From: Armillaria gallica
Taxonomy: Eukaryota; Basidiomycota; Agaricomycetes; Agaricales; Physalacriaceae
DNA: 64,000 nt
Direction: 5' to 3'
Assembly (NCBI GenBank): GCA_037576215.1
Contig: JBANDB010000005.1
Span: 4,774,001 to 4,838,000 of the forward strand
Of the stretch, positions 11,346-23,405 are shown piece after piece. The number at the start of each line of letters is the position of its first letter. The first letter of the stretch is position 1. The position numbers were made by a program, and so were the translations under genes. The notes beneath the pieces are model-generated. The model saw only the letters and a program-made list of their open reading frames with translations, did no database searches and was not told the DNA's origin.

Positions 11346-12007
11346 CTATGCAGCGTCGTTCTCTACGAGTTTGCCGCAAACGATGTATTTATTCGAAAAA
11401 TGGTCGATCCAGCCTTTCATGTTGTCGCTGTTCAAAAGTTAATAAGCTTGCACTTTCATTGACCGCAGCAGACGTACATCTCGTCCTGTTTGAGATCCTC
11501 GAGCTTGTCCAGAGGTTGTTCAATGGGTGTAAGCATCTCTGTCAATAGTGATCAGTACCGAGAATCACGACCACGAGGGAGACTACGCACCGACATCGAA
11601 CGACTGCTTCGCCATTCCCCTTGACGCATCGCGTCCCGCAAAATTTCCATACATACCACCTAAAACTTCCATCAGCCATTGTACTTTACTGATCCAACGA
11701 CCGACGCACCAGGGCCGTAAAAACTCCTTCCGGCGGTAACATCGAAAACAATTCCGTTGATCGCTAGCAGAATCCTCTCATTGTCCTTGCCATTGAAAGG
11801 TTGCAGCGTCTTTGGCGTGAAGTTTTCGAAAATCACAGTTGGCGGGTGGTACTTTGGCATCCACGAGTAGCCGCCCTTAAATTCATTGGGAACAGCACCT
11901 TTAGCGGCAGTAGAAGGGGATGGAAAGACGATACGCTGGACAGAATATAATATAAAGAGGAAGAGGGCGGTATTTACGGGAGTTCCAAGCTCAAGAGTGA
12001 GGCCCAT
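11346..12007 (-). CDS. Dap1/MAPR-type heme-binding (cytochrome b5-like) membrane protein
   Basis: Four exons: 12007-11710, 11659-11591, 11538-11478, 11427-11346; 169 aa. An N-terminal membrane anchor (ALFLFILYSVQRIVF) precedes a cytochrome b5-like domain of the membrane-associated progesterone receptor family: LQPFNGKDNERILLAI, GIVFDVTAGRSFYGPGG, MYGNFAGRDASRGMAK, ending in DNMKGWIDHFSNKYIVC. In yeast and animals these proteins bind heme through tyrosines and support cytochrome P450 sterol demethylation (Erg11). Length and domain order fit Dap1. The tyrosines of the SFYGPGGMYGNFAGRDASR block are present. It shares a 200-nt divergent promoter region with the gene at 12210. Confidence 0.88.
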
Positions 12008-12209
12008 GGTGGTTTGAAGGAAAGATTGCTGACGCAGTGACAGCGCTCGCCGGTGCGACCGTGTGAACACCGGGCCGGGTTAAATGCCTTACATATCGAG
12101 GCTGACATCAACCTTATTTTGTTTCCACCATCTCGCATTTGCTCATTTTTTTTCTATTCACCTCGCTCGTTTCACAGTCACTCTTCTACGCTCTTTTTAC
12201 GACAGCTAT

Positions 12210-12890
12210 ATGCCTCCAGTCGCTCGCTCAATGTCCTCTACCCCTCATTCACGCCCTTCAGTCATGGTCGGCATCATCATAGGCTGTATTGTCGGCGTGT
12301 ACTTCGTCATCGTTATGTCTTACTACCTCTATTGCTCCATCGTCGGAACCTTCTTTGTGCGGGAAACTAAAGAAAGGACGGTTCCTTACAGCGAGGTGCG
12401 TTACCTATCTGCAGCTAAGTCAACCCAGATTTGAACGAACTATTAGGCTCAATATCTGGTTGACTTCATATCCGCGAGTGGGAAGCCAAGAAAACAACCG
12501 GACCTCTACACCACGCCCGTCATGCGTTATAGGTTTCTTTTCCGTGGAATCTACCCTGGGCGACATAGATCGCCGTTTGACATACGCCGTATCGTCTGCC
12601 TCACACCTTCTCCGCTTCGGCACCTTCTCGCGTCTCGCCTTACGGACGAAGAAGAATTTTTGCTTCCTGATTCATCGAGCAAGCAATTACTCAAGAGCAA
12701 AGCATCTTCTGTGGTCACTGTCATCTGTTCTCTCGACTACATGCCGCCGTACGACGGACCCTATCCTTTGGGAACGGTTACCCATACCCTCGGTAAACCC
12801 GTCAAAGGAATCTGCAGCGAGCATGCTGATGGGAAGGAGAACGAGCCTATTCCGGAGGTTCTGATACAAGAGGGGAGGTGCGATTCTTGA
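12210..12890 (+). CDS. Small single-pass membrane protein, unknown function
   Basis: Two exons, 12210-12395 and 12447-12890, joined in phase 0; 209 aa. Near the N-terminus is one long hydrophobic segment (VGIIIGCIVGVYFVIVM), then a cytosolic-looking polar domain with TTPVMRYRFLF, SLDYMPPYDGPYPLGTV and a KENEPIPEVL tail. Other in-frame ATGs at 12084 and 12264 could be used; 12210 was chosen because it leaves a normal 5' leader from the divergent promoter. I do not recognise the family. The intron has clear GTGCGT and TTAG ends and a long frame follows, which makes a real gene likely. Confidence 0.6.
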
Positions 12891-13372
12891 TGCCATGCTG
12901 CGACTGAACAACTGTACCTCACGACTTCCTTGTCTCCCGCATATCTCATCTCTATGTATTCCTTCATTGATCCTGCGTATCCATCCGATGCTCCAACTTC
13001 TCATCTTGGGCTATTCTCGCAACATTGTTCTTACTATTTAGGGTTCAATTATATAATATAGATGTTTTTCCAGCGAAATGCATCAAAGTTTCTGCGTGGT
13101 GTTACCTTACCTGCCGAACTTCCTGTTGTGAAAGATTCTATCATGTTCACCTGAGTAAAGTGATACAAAGCACAAAAGAAATCTGTATTTGGGTGTCATT
13201 ATAAGTATGCCCAAGGATAAGTAGATGAATCCAGCAAAGTCCTGCAGGCTCCCGGCGTGCGCGCACCCAAAGATATCAAGAAAATTTACCACTTGCGAAA
13301 TAGAACTGCAGCAATTTGTTACGACCATTCTGTCTTGCTTCTTTCTCTGTCCCAAATTTGCCTGAAGACTCC

Positions 13373-14950
13373 TCATCTATGTCGCGGATGACGTCTAATC
13401 GGCTGGCAGGCTTCCAAAATGGTCTGCTCAACTAGATCCCATCCTTCACCGCCCTCTACCCTCATAAGAAATGGGAAGATACGGTCCAAATATCTAGCAG
13501 CACACGCGGGCCGCTTTACTGAGGTGTCAGGCGACGAGAATTCGCGCAGCCCGTGCTGAAGAATCTGATCGTGCGGCGACACATAACTCTCTGGAAAGAC
13601 AACAGGCATAGTGAGATGCGTAAGTCGGGGGAAACCCAAAGCTATCGCTGGTAAGGCATCATATGGGAGAGCCGGCCCAACAACACGGGGGATACTGAGC
13701 GTTTCAATGCCTGGCCAGGCAGTAGCGAACCGCCACTCCAATACATCCCGGTCGAAAGCGACTTCACCAGTATAGTGAAGTTTCTTGAGCGACTTTAGTC
13801 CAAAAAGAGGCTCAAAGACCTCATAGGACGTATCCCAGTCTACCCGTCCAATAGACCAACTAGGATACGTCAACGAGAGTTCGCACATACTCAAGCCGAA
13901 GTGTGCAAGAAGATCGCGGTGGAGAACACGCATGACCTGGGATGTGGACTGATAGTTCTGCCCAGAGGTGTTGTCGATGAGAGTGAAGGACTCTAGCTTG
14001 CCGGGGACGATGAGTCTGAGGACACGGTTCATCGATGCTATCGGGCCGGTGATGTGAAGTGATTTCAGGGAAGGAAATCCCGCTTGTCTATCCCTGCGCA
14101 TCCATGGGGAGAACCTGATCTGGAGGTGCTCGAGGGACTGGGAGGATGACAATTCCTCGAGGAAAGCATCTACGACTCTGTGGTTTGGAATTTTCAGACA
14201 GCGAAGGCCCTGTCCGGTAAAGAGGGTAGCACGACATGGAATTCTCAAGTCGACAGGTTCGTTCATCGTGGCCACGATTGGACAGGAAATGATGAAAGTC
14301 TCTCGCCCTGCGATAGCAGCCTTCACAGCTGTGGAAACAGCGGGGCCATCTGCGTCAAGCCCTAAAGTGATTTCAACCTTTTGCAGTTTGGGGCTAGATA
14401 ACAAGAATAAAATGCGAGGTTCTGCTGCAACAGATTCGTCTACCGTGATGCTCTCGAGGTTGGGGAATACAGGTACATTCGGGAACTGCGTCGCGATGCA
14501 GAGGTACGTAGCCGGGTGAAATGCTGGGTGTAAAGAAAAGTCAAGAGTCAAGGACCTAACCCGCTGCGCATGTAGCATAAACCTCTTCCACTCTGATTCA
14601 GTTGTTTCTTCCGGAATTACCTGGAAGCTCGAGTTAACATGACTTGGAGGCACTTGGAAGAAAATGCTGCATACCCGATAAGTAACAGACCCATCAGCAG
14701 AGCCCACCCACGAGGAATACGAAAAAACGTCGAATAAAGGGTTGAGGCCATCGATGTGTTTCCAGAGACGGTTGAGAGCCATCTCGGATACCGCAGAGCA
14801 TGTGGAAGCTAGTATAACCAAAGGGTGGATGTTCGTTCCCTCTGGATGCAATTTTTGGACAGGCGGAGTCCATAGGTCGTCACAAATAATGCTTAGGAGG
14901 TCCTGATTGTACAGAACTCTCTCCCCTGGTGAAAGAACACGGTCTTCCAT
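13373..14950 (-). CDS. F-box/leucine-rich-repeat-like protein, copy A
   Basis: The frame 14950-13373 is open without a break (525 codons), but a 54-nt segment, 14674-14621, has GTATGC and CCAG ends with a GTTAAC branch-like site. It lies where the paralog at 16122 has its intron; removing it gives 507 aa. The N-terminus (LLSIICDDLW, LASTCSAVSEMALNRLW) is the F-box-like helix pair found in many basidiomycete proteins. The remainder is leucine-rich with repeats such as LRCLKI, SLEHLQIRF, SLKSLHITG and LTHLTMPVVF. Such proteins usually act as substrate adaptors of SCF ubiquitin ligases, but no target can be named. It is arranged head-to-head with its paralog. Confidence 0.75.
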   Translation of the reverse strand: MEDRVLSPGERVLYNQDLLSIICDDLWTPPVQKLHPEGTNIHPLVILASTCSAVSEMALNRLWKHIDGLNPLFDVFSYSSWVGSADGSVTYRVCSIFFQVPPSHVNSSFQVIPEETTESEWKRFMLHAQRVRSLTLDFSLHPAFHPATYLCIATQFPNVPVFPNLESITVDESVAAEPRILFLLSSPKLQKVEITLGLDADGPAVSTAVKAAIAGRETFIISCPIVATMNEPVDLRIPCRATLFTGQGLRCLKIPNHRVVDAFLEELSSSQSLEHLQIRFSPWMRRDRQAGFPSLKSLHITGPIASMNRVLRLIVPGKLESFTLIDNTSGQNYQSTSQVMRVLHRDLLAHFGLSMCELSLTYPSWSIGRVDWDTSYEVFEPLFGLKSLKKLHYTGEVAFDRDVLEWRFATAWPGIETLSIPRVVGPALPYDALPAIALGFPRLTHLTMPVVFPESYVSPHDQILQHGLREFSSPDTSVKRPACAARYLDRIFPFLMRVEGGEGWDLVEQTILEACQPIRRHPRHR

Positions 14951-16121
14951 GGCGCGTGAGAAGGAGATAGCGAGAAATGATGGTTAAGTACTGAGTTCAG
15001 TAACAAGGGAATACTGTTGAGATGTGTGATCTCAAGCAGAGATCTTGAACGGACGATACAGCGTCTGCGGCGCGTCGACGCTTGGAATTTTCAAGAAGAC
15101 CGTCGTTAATCGGCCGCGTCCGAGTCGCGACAGGCTTACTAAGGGTTGACTGAACTACGATCACGTGAGAATCATGTGCATGTATTACAAAGCAATTCTG
15201 CCTTAGTAGTAGCATGGTCGCAGTCTCCTCGGGCTTATTGTATGTCGACGCTCGCCTGAAAATGGGCCGGATCAGTAACAAAGAACGCGTCCTCTCCTAA
15301 TTTAAAAGCAAGAGAGTGGGCCAAATTTCTCGGCAACTCGGGGCAAACTCGGGGGCTGGGCACAGTTGAGTTCCAGGTTGCCAGTGCGTAAGTCTGCCCA
15401 GAAGCCCATGTAAATTTCCTGAGCTTCTTGCCATCGTCACATCTCTCACTCGTAATTGAACATCAACCATTGAGGACGCCATGTTTCCTGTAGTACTTAA
15501 TTCTACTAGTCAGTACAGTTGTGAGACTCATATGCGCAGGACAAACCTGTGCGGTACTAGTACTACAGTACAAGGAAATCAGCGCAAAAATTCCGACCGA
15601 AAACGTGGAAAGCTTGATCTTCAAGAGAAGCAGCGGAGAAGCAATGGTAGGACAAGGATCAATTTGAATCGGGAAGTAATGTTCCTTTTCTATGCTACAT
15701 ATTGACTACCACTGACGATAATCACTCAGAAAATGTAGATAGGTCGTTTCCTAGTTTTGACGTTCTGAGAATGGATGAGGCACGAGTGAAGTCTCAGAAC
15801 AGGGTTTGCGTACGATGAGTGATCGGTTACTAATCAGACTTTTCCTTCTCTTTCCCATCTCGCCTCAAGACAAAACTTGAAGCGCTGACTCTTCTAAGCC
15901 ATCGCCAACCTCTAATTTGCGAAGATATGTATTGTGTTTGTTTTGTGATCAGCCATCTAATTATTTCTAGTGAGAGATAACATTGGCACGTGAAAGCCTT
16001 GCTAGTAGCCGCACTCGTGTCACCGCAGATCCTCACGTCATATTAACTTTACCTCGTTTAAGTTAGTGGCGCTAAAATTAAGCGCTTGTATCTAGCTTAT
16101 AAGGTCGGTCATGCCTTTTGA
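14951..16121. other. Shared upstream region of the divergent F-box-like pair
   Basis: 1.17 kb between two start codons facing away from each other. No open frame with conserved content was found. It must hold both promoters; no clear symmetric element was seen. Confidence 0.5.
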
Positions 16122-17736
16122 ATGACTCATATTTCCCACATGGACTTCCCAGACTCCAACCCTCATTCCTCAGCCGTCCTCTTTAATCCAGATCTACTGA
16201 GCATTATCTGTGATGATCTTTGGACTGAAGACATCCAGTCTTTGCCTGGTGGTATCAACCCCTTGGTTGCATTGGCTACGGTCTGTTCGTCGGTATCCGA
16301 GACGGCGCTTGACCGTCTCTGGAAAGATATCTATGGTTTCAATCCATTATTACGTGTCCTCAATGTGGAAACTTCCGGGCCAAACAGTGGAGGCATCTGG
16401 GTAAGCACCGTCTTCGGATATCTTGTGTGAATGTATGTCTAATACACATCAACGTTGACAGACGATCCCTAGAGATATACCAGAGCCGATGTGGGACCGA
16501 TTCAAGCAGTATGCCCAACGTATTCGATTCTTGACGCTCGATGTATCCTCTCGCGCCAGAGATCATCCATCAATTTTCCTTCGTCTTATCGCCCAGTTCC
16601 CAGACGCTCCCCTATTCACCAACTTGAAGCGCTTGCAAGTAGATCATATCTTCGCCGCAGAGCCTCACATTCTCTTTCTGCTCTCGAGCCCCGATTTGCG
16701 CGAAGTCGAAATCACTTTGGAACCAAACCCAGATGACGCCACTCTGGCAACGTCTGTGAGGACCGCTGTTCCCGGACGTGAGTCGTTCATCCTCTCTTGT
16801 CCATTGGTAACTCGGGCCGGTCGTAATTCCGCTCCGGGTCGCATCGACCGTGCTTGCCCGGCCACTTTCTTCACCGGAAAAGACCTCCGTTGCCTGAAAA
16901 TCACATCGCATCCCATATCGTACTCCTTCCTTGAGGAGATCTCTTCCTCTAAGACCCTTGAGCACTTCCAATTCATTTTTGCCCCTCACACTTTGCCTCG
17001 TGACAGCCAAGATGGGTTTTCTTCCCTCAAAACTCTACATGTCACCGGACCCGTTATGTCCATGACTCGCGTACTCAGACTCATCGTCGCAGATATTCTC
17101 CAATCACTTACCTTCATCGACAACTCCTCCGACCCGAGCTACCAACACGCGTGCGAGGCCATGCAAGATTTCCATCTTGAACTCGTCGGACGGTTCAACT
17201 TGAGTCTGCATGAGCTCTCGTTGACCTATCCATATCGGGCAATTGCCAGTCAAGAGCACTGGGAGTCTTCGCAAGCCGTCTTTGAGCCACTTTATGAGAT
17301 GAGACTACTCAAGACGCTTCGTTATTCCGGTGACCTCGCTTTCGATCAGGGCACGGTCGAAAATAAGCTTGTTAGAGCCTGGCCGAGCATCGAAACCATC
17401 TACATCCCTCGATTGGCGGTACCTCTCCCATGCGCAGTTTTGCCGGTGCTAGCGGCAGAGTGCAGTCAGCTCAGAGATCTTACCGTGCCCATTGTATTTC
17501 CCGACAGTGACGCGCTTCCACCTCGTCAGGCTTGCCGACATGGATTACGCGTATTTTCTTCGCCTGATATACCGGTCGAGAATCCCGTGCGTGTTGCAGG
17601 GTACCTAGACAGCCTTTTCCCATACCTTGCAAAGATCGATGGCGGAGATCGATGGGACGAGGTTGAACGCATCATCCTCGATGCATGTCAACTAGTGAGA
17701 GGCGATGAGCGAAGAAGGATTTGGAATCGCACGTGA
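16122..17736 (+). CDS. F-box/leucine-rich-repeat-like protein, copy B
   Basis: Two exons, 16122-16400 and 16462-17736; 517 aa. The start has LLSIICDDLW and LATVCSSVSETALDRLW, nearly the same as copy A. Collinear similarity continues through LFLLSSPDLREVEITL, TFFTGKDLRCLKI, SLKTLHVTGPVMSMTRVLRLIV and LRVFSSPDIPV to the C-terminus. The intron here (16401-16461) is unambiguous because the frame is closed inside it, and it proves the equivalent intron in copy A. Both copies are intact, so the inverted duplication is either recent or maintained by selection. Role inferred from the family: SCF-type substrate recognition. Confidence 0.8.
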
Positions 17737-18216
17737 AACTATGAGTTCATTATCGTTGGTGGTAGGTCTCGTCATATCAGAACTTAAAAGGCCTTAGGAC
17801 AGTCGATATTTCATGATAGTCAAAAGACAGACAATGTAGTTGTACAATGTAAAGCTCTGACGCCTCCAATGTCGACAGACAAATGAAAATTTTGCCCTGC
17901 CGCCGGATGTGCCAAGACGACTAGTAGCCTTCGGTAGCAGTAGTATTAAGTATACTATTAGTAGTCGCACTAGCGTGCGATCCCTTTCAAGGGAACATCC
18001 AATGCTTTCTGCACTGTTGTTGATAAACAAGGCAACATCGCAGTTTGCGACTCGGAGGAACCTCTGAACATCGCATTGGCTGTCCCGTCTCACGGTGTTG
18101 GATAGCTTTGTCGGGACTGAATACAGATTTGAATATCGCCATTCATGACAGAACTCGGAGGTAGTATACATTTGCCAGCCCTTAATATCGGTAAGTAATC
18201 TCAATGGCAACTTCTA
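17737..18216. other. Gene-free stretch
   Basis: 3' flank of F-box-like copy B. Minus-strand open frames here have no recognisable content. Confidence 0.4.
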
Positions 18217-18930
18217 TTAAGGCACAGTCTTAGCCATCGGAAGGAAGGGTGTTAATAGTATATGTAGAAACCATGCTGACTGTGACATTGAGATTAAACA
18301 CACCGCAGCGATAGGAAAGGAAAGGTAGGGTGTGCACTTGCCACGAACAAACACAACTCCTAAAGGAAGAGAGGTGTTACCTTTGTTAATGTTAGTACGA
18401 CCGGTTCGCTGAGCACCATCAGCACGCCACGTGAACGGGAAGACGATATTGAATCGTGATATTTTCCGAGTCGAAGAGTCGCATCCAACATTTGTACCAA
18501 TCGGCATATCCAGTGGGAAGGACAATATCGTCCGAGTCCCAGAGAGTGGTAGCGTTCGGCGTTGTGGGCACATATTCCCTTGTACTGGTGATCCCCGGTT
18601 CTGAGCACGACATCCCAGGTCAATCACGCATTAATATCGGTGTCACCAAAAATAAGTCCCCCTTCGGACAACGATCCAGTCGTAATAGAGAATGAGGCTG
18701 AACCCTAGAGCGAAGGACACTGGAGATACCCGGCGCGTTTCTGGACCGGCCCAGCGTCGAGAAGTTTAGACTCCATAGGACACAGGATGACGATGGCTGT
18801 GAACAACTCCAAAAATCCAGAGCCTGTGTCAAATCCGGTAGTTCGGCCCGGATCGCGGAGATGGTCATCGATTTCCTATTTTTCCCGTTTTTCACCGTCC
18901 ACTCGCACATTCGAAGTATGCACACAAAGC
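18217..18930 (-). pseudogene. Possible relic of an A1 aspartic protease
   Basis: Short conserved-looking phrases occur in different frames of the minus strand: FDTGSG at 18833-18816 (compare the active-site FDTGSS) and EGGLIFGDTDI near 18664-18631 (compare GGELTFGGID). Then comes LWDSDDIVLPTGYADWY near 18548-18498, at about the place of the second active-site region (DTGTT...LP). The spacing between the first two is far too short for an intact enzyme, and stops and frame changes separate them. I read this as a heavily decayed, deleted copy; a chance resemblance cannot be excluded. Confidence 0.22.
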
Positions 18931-19581
18931 TCGGCTAGCACCTTTCATTGATAATAATCGGAGGTGTGCGACATACTGAAAATGGTATGTCTCTCTATGT
19001 TACTGTACCTGGAGGCTAACTCAAGAACACTACTGCACCGTCAGCTCGTTTTGTTCAGTCTCTGCAAGATGCCTAGTATCGTTGCTTCTATTTAAGGAGT
19101 CCTCCTTCTATTCAAGATATCGAGAAATAGCTGGCTGGGTTCTCCTAGCTAACTTCGACGTCAATCAGTGGCTCCGTAAAACAAAGAAACAATCAAACTT
19201 CGTTTAGTCTCAATTCTCTCAGGCTTATGGTACACGCACTTTCGAACACCTTCGACGGAATTTGGCACTGGCGTCGGTCCTTTGATCGGATTCGGACCCT
19301 CGGAACTGACCTTCCCCGGGGCTGAATACATTGACAGAACGTTCTCTCACAAGGAGAACCTCAATCTTCCGGGAGCTCTAGAGCATTCAGCGTCACGCGT
19401 CATAGCAATACTCCACGATGATCTTCTTCGGGGGGTACCCTTTTTACGTCTTTGGAACGGGACTCGGATGCCCAAGGTGTTTTAAGAACCATCGATATCC
19501 CAGTGGATATCCAACAGTTTCCCCGTCTGTCGCTGCTGATCTATACTGCTCTACCGTTGTTGTCTCAGCTATCTGTATTAA

Positions 19582-21677
19582 ATGCTCGAGATATACAACC
19601 CGTATGCCATCGCCGCCATCAGTGCGCTGGGCGGATTTTTGTTTGGTACAGGTAACCATGCATCAGACTGAGGATTCTCTGCCACGTCGCTGATTTGTCC
19701 TGTCTAGACATATCATCCGTCTCTGCATTCTTGGACGTCGATTCGTACCTGATCTACTTCAATCATCCCAATGACACGACCCAAGGTGGAATAACGGCGG
19801 CTATGCCAGCGGGTGCTTTCGTCGGTGCCCTCGTCGCCGGCCCTGTATCTAATCGTCTTGGACGCAAGAAATCTATCATACTTTCGACGGTATGCTGGGC
19901 TATCGGGTGCATCCTCAGTTGCGCCGCCCAGAATGTTCCTATGCTAGTCGTTGGGAGATTTATCAAAGGTATTTGTGTTGGATGGACGTCAGGTCAAGTT
20001 CCCGTATACCTTGCGGAACAATCGCCCAGGGTAAGAATATTTCTGATCCCCGCACACGGCAAATCATTCTATAACCATTTTTAAGGCTATCCGTGGTCGC
20101 CTTGTCGGCACTCAGCAAATTGCGATAACCGTTGGTATCCTTGGTACGTTGATTTGCATTTATATTAAGGTTCCATGCATCAATATTTCTGATATTAGTG
20201 ATGTTCTACGTCAGCTACGGCTGCAGCTTCATAAAGGGTGTCACTTCCTTTCGACTGGGTGAGATCACAACCTTGAATCTTGTGAAGCAGGCATTGACCT
20301 TTTTTTTTTCTAGCGTGGGGTCTGCAACTCGTTCCTGGGGCTCTCCTTGGTCTTCTCTTGCCTTTATGTCCCGAGTCGTGTCGCTGGCTCGCATCCCGTG
20401 GTCGCATGGAGGAAGCAGAACAAGTCATCGCCAAGATTCACAATCTGCCCCTCGACTCAGCCGAAGTTCAGCTGCAAATGGACGAGATTCGCGAAGCTCT
20501 CCGTATCGAAAAGGAATCAGCCGAGATCGGATATAGCGACTTGTTCAAGAAGAAACTCCTGTCCCGAACTATTGCCGGCATGGCTTGTCAACTCTGGAGG
20601 CACGTCCCTCCATCCATTACCCATTTTGCCATGTACTTACTTTAGTTTTCAATTCTTACAGCCAGCTGTGTGGAGTGAACGTTATGATGGTATACTTTTA
20701 ACCTATTCATCTCACTGATTCTCACCTTTCGGCCAGTACTACGTCGTTTACGTCTTCCAAATGGCCGGTCTTACGGGAAACACAAATTTGATATCCTCCT
20801 CAATCGTAAGTTCTTCCATCATCAACGTACGCCCTCCTCATGTTGTTGAGTAGCAATACGTCATCAATTTCGCCATGACGATCCCAGCTCTCATTTGGGT
20901 TGATAAATGGGGCCGTCGACCGACCCTCCTCGTCGGCTCTGCCCTCATGGCGACATTTCTTTTTGCGACGGCCGGCTTGCTCGCCAACTACGGACATTAC
21001 GTCCCCAATGTCGAAGGCAACGAGAATGTGCGATGGTCTGTGTCCGGTCCGCCGTCCAAAGCTGTCATTGCATGCAGCTACCTCTTCGTGGCTTCTTTTG
21101 CGATTACATGGGTATATTTGTCCTGTGCCTCATCATTCTGCTGTATTCTTATCTCCCTGACAGGGACCGGTCTCTTGGATATACGTTTCGGAGATATTCC
21201 CTCGCCCCGTAAGAGCACAAGGGTCTGGTCTGGCAACAGGTCTGCACTTCTCTTCTACACCTTTCTCGCAGGCCTTTTAACTGCGGTGCTTTAGCGACCA
21301 ACTGGATCATGAACTTTGCTCTGTCCTTCTTTGTTCCTCCGGCTTTCAAAAACATTCAGTGGAAGTAAGTCATTCTATCATGATTACTATTACCAGAGAA
21401 TAAACATAATTATCAGAACGTACCTCGTATTCGGTGTTTTCTGTGTCGCTTCGTTCATCCAAGTGTTTTTCACTTTTCATGAAACAAAAGTATGTCCTCC
21501 TTGAAGAGTTTTGTTTATAAACTGATGACTTGGTACCAGGGCCGTTCTTTGGAAGAAATATCGACACTGTTTGAAACTTCAATCACACCATTCAGCAAAA
21601 AGGCTAAGCTTTATCCGTCGCCTAACGGTTCTTCCCACCATGACGATTTGAAGGAACATATAACGGCTTCAGACTGA
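19582..21677 (+). CDS. MFS sugar transporter (sugar porter family)
   Basis: Twelve exons: 19582-19651, 19708-20030, 20086-20143, 20199-20258, 20314-20599, 20662-20689, 20737-20805, 20854-21111, 21164-21239, 21295-21364, 21417-21489, 21540-21677; 502 aa. Family signatures appear in order: LGGFLFGTDISS in helix 1, GRKKSI after helix 2, VGRFIKGICVGWTSGQVPVY, PESCRWL (usual PESPRWL), QLCGVNVMMYYVVYVFQ in helix 7, DKWGRRP, WGPVSWIYVSEIFP and HETKGRSLEEI (usual PETKGRSLEEI). These define a 12-helix proton-sugar symporter of the plasma membrane; the exact sugar is unknown. Intron 5 uses a GC donor (20600). The two signature changes, P to C and P to H, are noted but other basic motifs are intact. Confidence 0.9.
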
Positions 21678-21926
21678 ATAGTTGGCCATCCGTTCAGCAG
21701 AGAAATCGGAGAGAATATATAACTTGACGCATTTTCTCTAACTTCTACTTCAACAATACAGTCCATGTACTAAGAATTCGATACGACAATGCCACGAGTG
21801 TTTCTAGATTATGTTGAGTTTCCTTGTTACCGAGTACCTGACATTGACGCTCTCTGAGTATTGTGAATTATAAGCTCGTCCTTAGGACTCTCCTGAGGCT
21901 TCGACATCTGCCAAGTGACCAAGTCT

Positions 21927-23405
21927 TTAGTGAGAGAGCGTGAAAATCTGATAAAGACACACCGCAACATAGATTGCCGCCGACATAATAACCGCGATCC
22001 CAATGGCTGACCATGTGTTGGGAGTATATTCGAAGAAAATGCGTTCGATGATTGTGGCGAACACAATCTAGTAGGGTTTTAATCCCTTTTCAGATAGCAC
22101 AAAAATTACTCACTTGAGTATATATCGCAGTCGTTCCTCTCCCTGCGGTTTCACGCTGAAGACCCATCGATAACAGTACCTTGCAAAAAAGAGATGATCG
22201 AGTCTACCTGAGAATGAATGAAGGTGGCGTACCTGCCCGACAAAGCCACTTAAGACGAGGATCGCAAACAGGACACCCCACTTCGGCTGTGTCGGGATAA
22301 CGATTGGAGTACCAGTTACGACCATTCTGTCTGCTATGAGAATGTGGAGAGGTAGATGGCCTAGAACACTTACCCGATACTCGTGGCTATGACGCATTGC
22401 ATTGAATACGAAGCCAAAGAGTGGAGTGGATGTGCACGGAAGCCGATGGCACGGATTGTGGTGTCTTCGAGAACTGTATGAGCACGGGACGACTGCAAGT
22501 TCACAGAAGTTGACTTACAAGCGCCTGTACTCCCAATAACGCCTATTAAAGACATGCTATCAACCAACTCAGGTCCAGGTAGCCGTAAAACATCAATTCA
22601 CACACCCTACTGCCAGTAAACGAAACTCCGGATCTTCGGTCCCCCCAGTTGGCAGCTGTCCAAACAGATATACCGGTTGCGCAATACAAATGACACCAAA
22701 AATGTTGAGTACTGAGCAGACATCAGCAAAGGATTCAAGACACGCTTTGCGAGACATACAGCCAGCTAGGATATGCCCCACAGACAAAGTTTCCCCAAGA
22801 AATACCGAACCGGAGATAGCTGTTGCGAAAGGCGCCAGGAATGATAGAACGATGGCTTCCGATAGTGACAAATGTTTCAAAGAGTAATAAACACCGTTGA
22901 CGCCTACGAAACTGCGTAGAAAAGGAATGAGAACACAGCCTAATCGGTGATAAAAGGGAATCCCTTTTACCCGCAAAGACCGCGGACGACGAGTAACCCA
23001 CGAGCACCTTCTGGTCCTCTGAAAGGCTCTGGGACTCCTACCCATAACATGACGAGTATGCAGCCGAGGTAAGTGACAAACTGGATCATCAAACTCTTAA
23101 GTGAAATCGAAGCGAAGCAGGTCAAACGTCCACACCATATGCGCGCCAACCAACTGGATGACAGTCATTCAGTGTGATGAAAAGATGAAGTACATCATGC
23201 TCACCTCAAGCGTGGATACTGGGTTTTCCAGTCTGCTCAACTCCTTAACGGAGGCATTACTCATAGAAAAAGCCAACATTGATGCAGCGATGAGAAGGAG
23301 ACCGATATTCCTCTTGTACGTTTGACGCAAAGAGAAACGCCAGCCATCTACGTCTTTCTTGGTGGAAAGTAGGGGAATAGTTTCATCTTGAGCACCAACG
23401 ACCAT
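21927..23405 (-). CDS. EamA/DMT-superfamily membrane transporter, copy 1
   Basis: Ten exons: 23405-23205, 23153-23136, 23080-22971, 22911-22760, 22711-22606, 22556-22519, 22473-22374, 22326-22233, 22179-22114, 22067-21927; 341 aa. The protein begins with a polar tail containing DETIPLLS, then ten hydrophobic segments with two EamA-like halves: EPFRGPEGARGLLVVRGLCG, VNGVYYSLKHLSLSEAIVLS, FLGETLS, then TIRAIGFRAHPLHSL, MVVTGTPIVIPTQ, LSMGLQRETAGRGTTAIYTQ and ATIIERIFF. This resembles fungal drug/metabolite (SLC35G-like) exporters; the substrate is unknown. An exon of only 18 nt (LVGAHM) is conserved in position in the neighbour. The tandem paralog lies 0.4 kb upstream. Confidence 0.85.
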
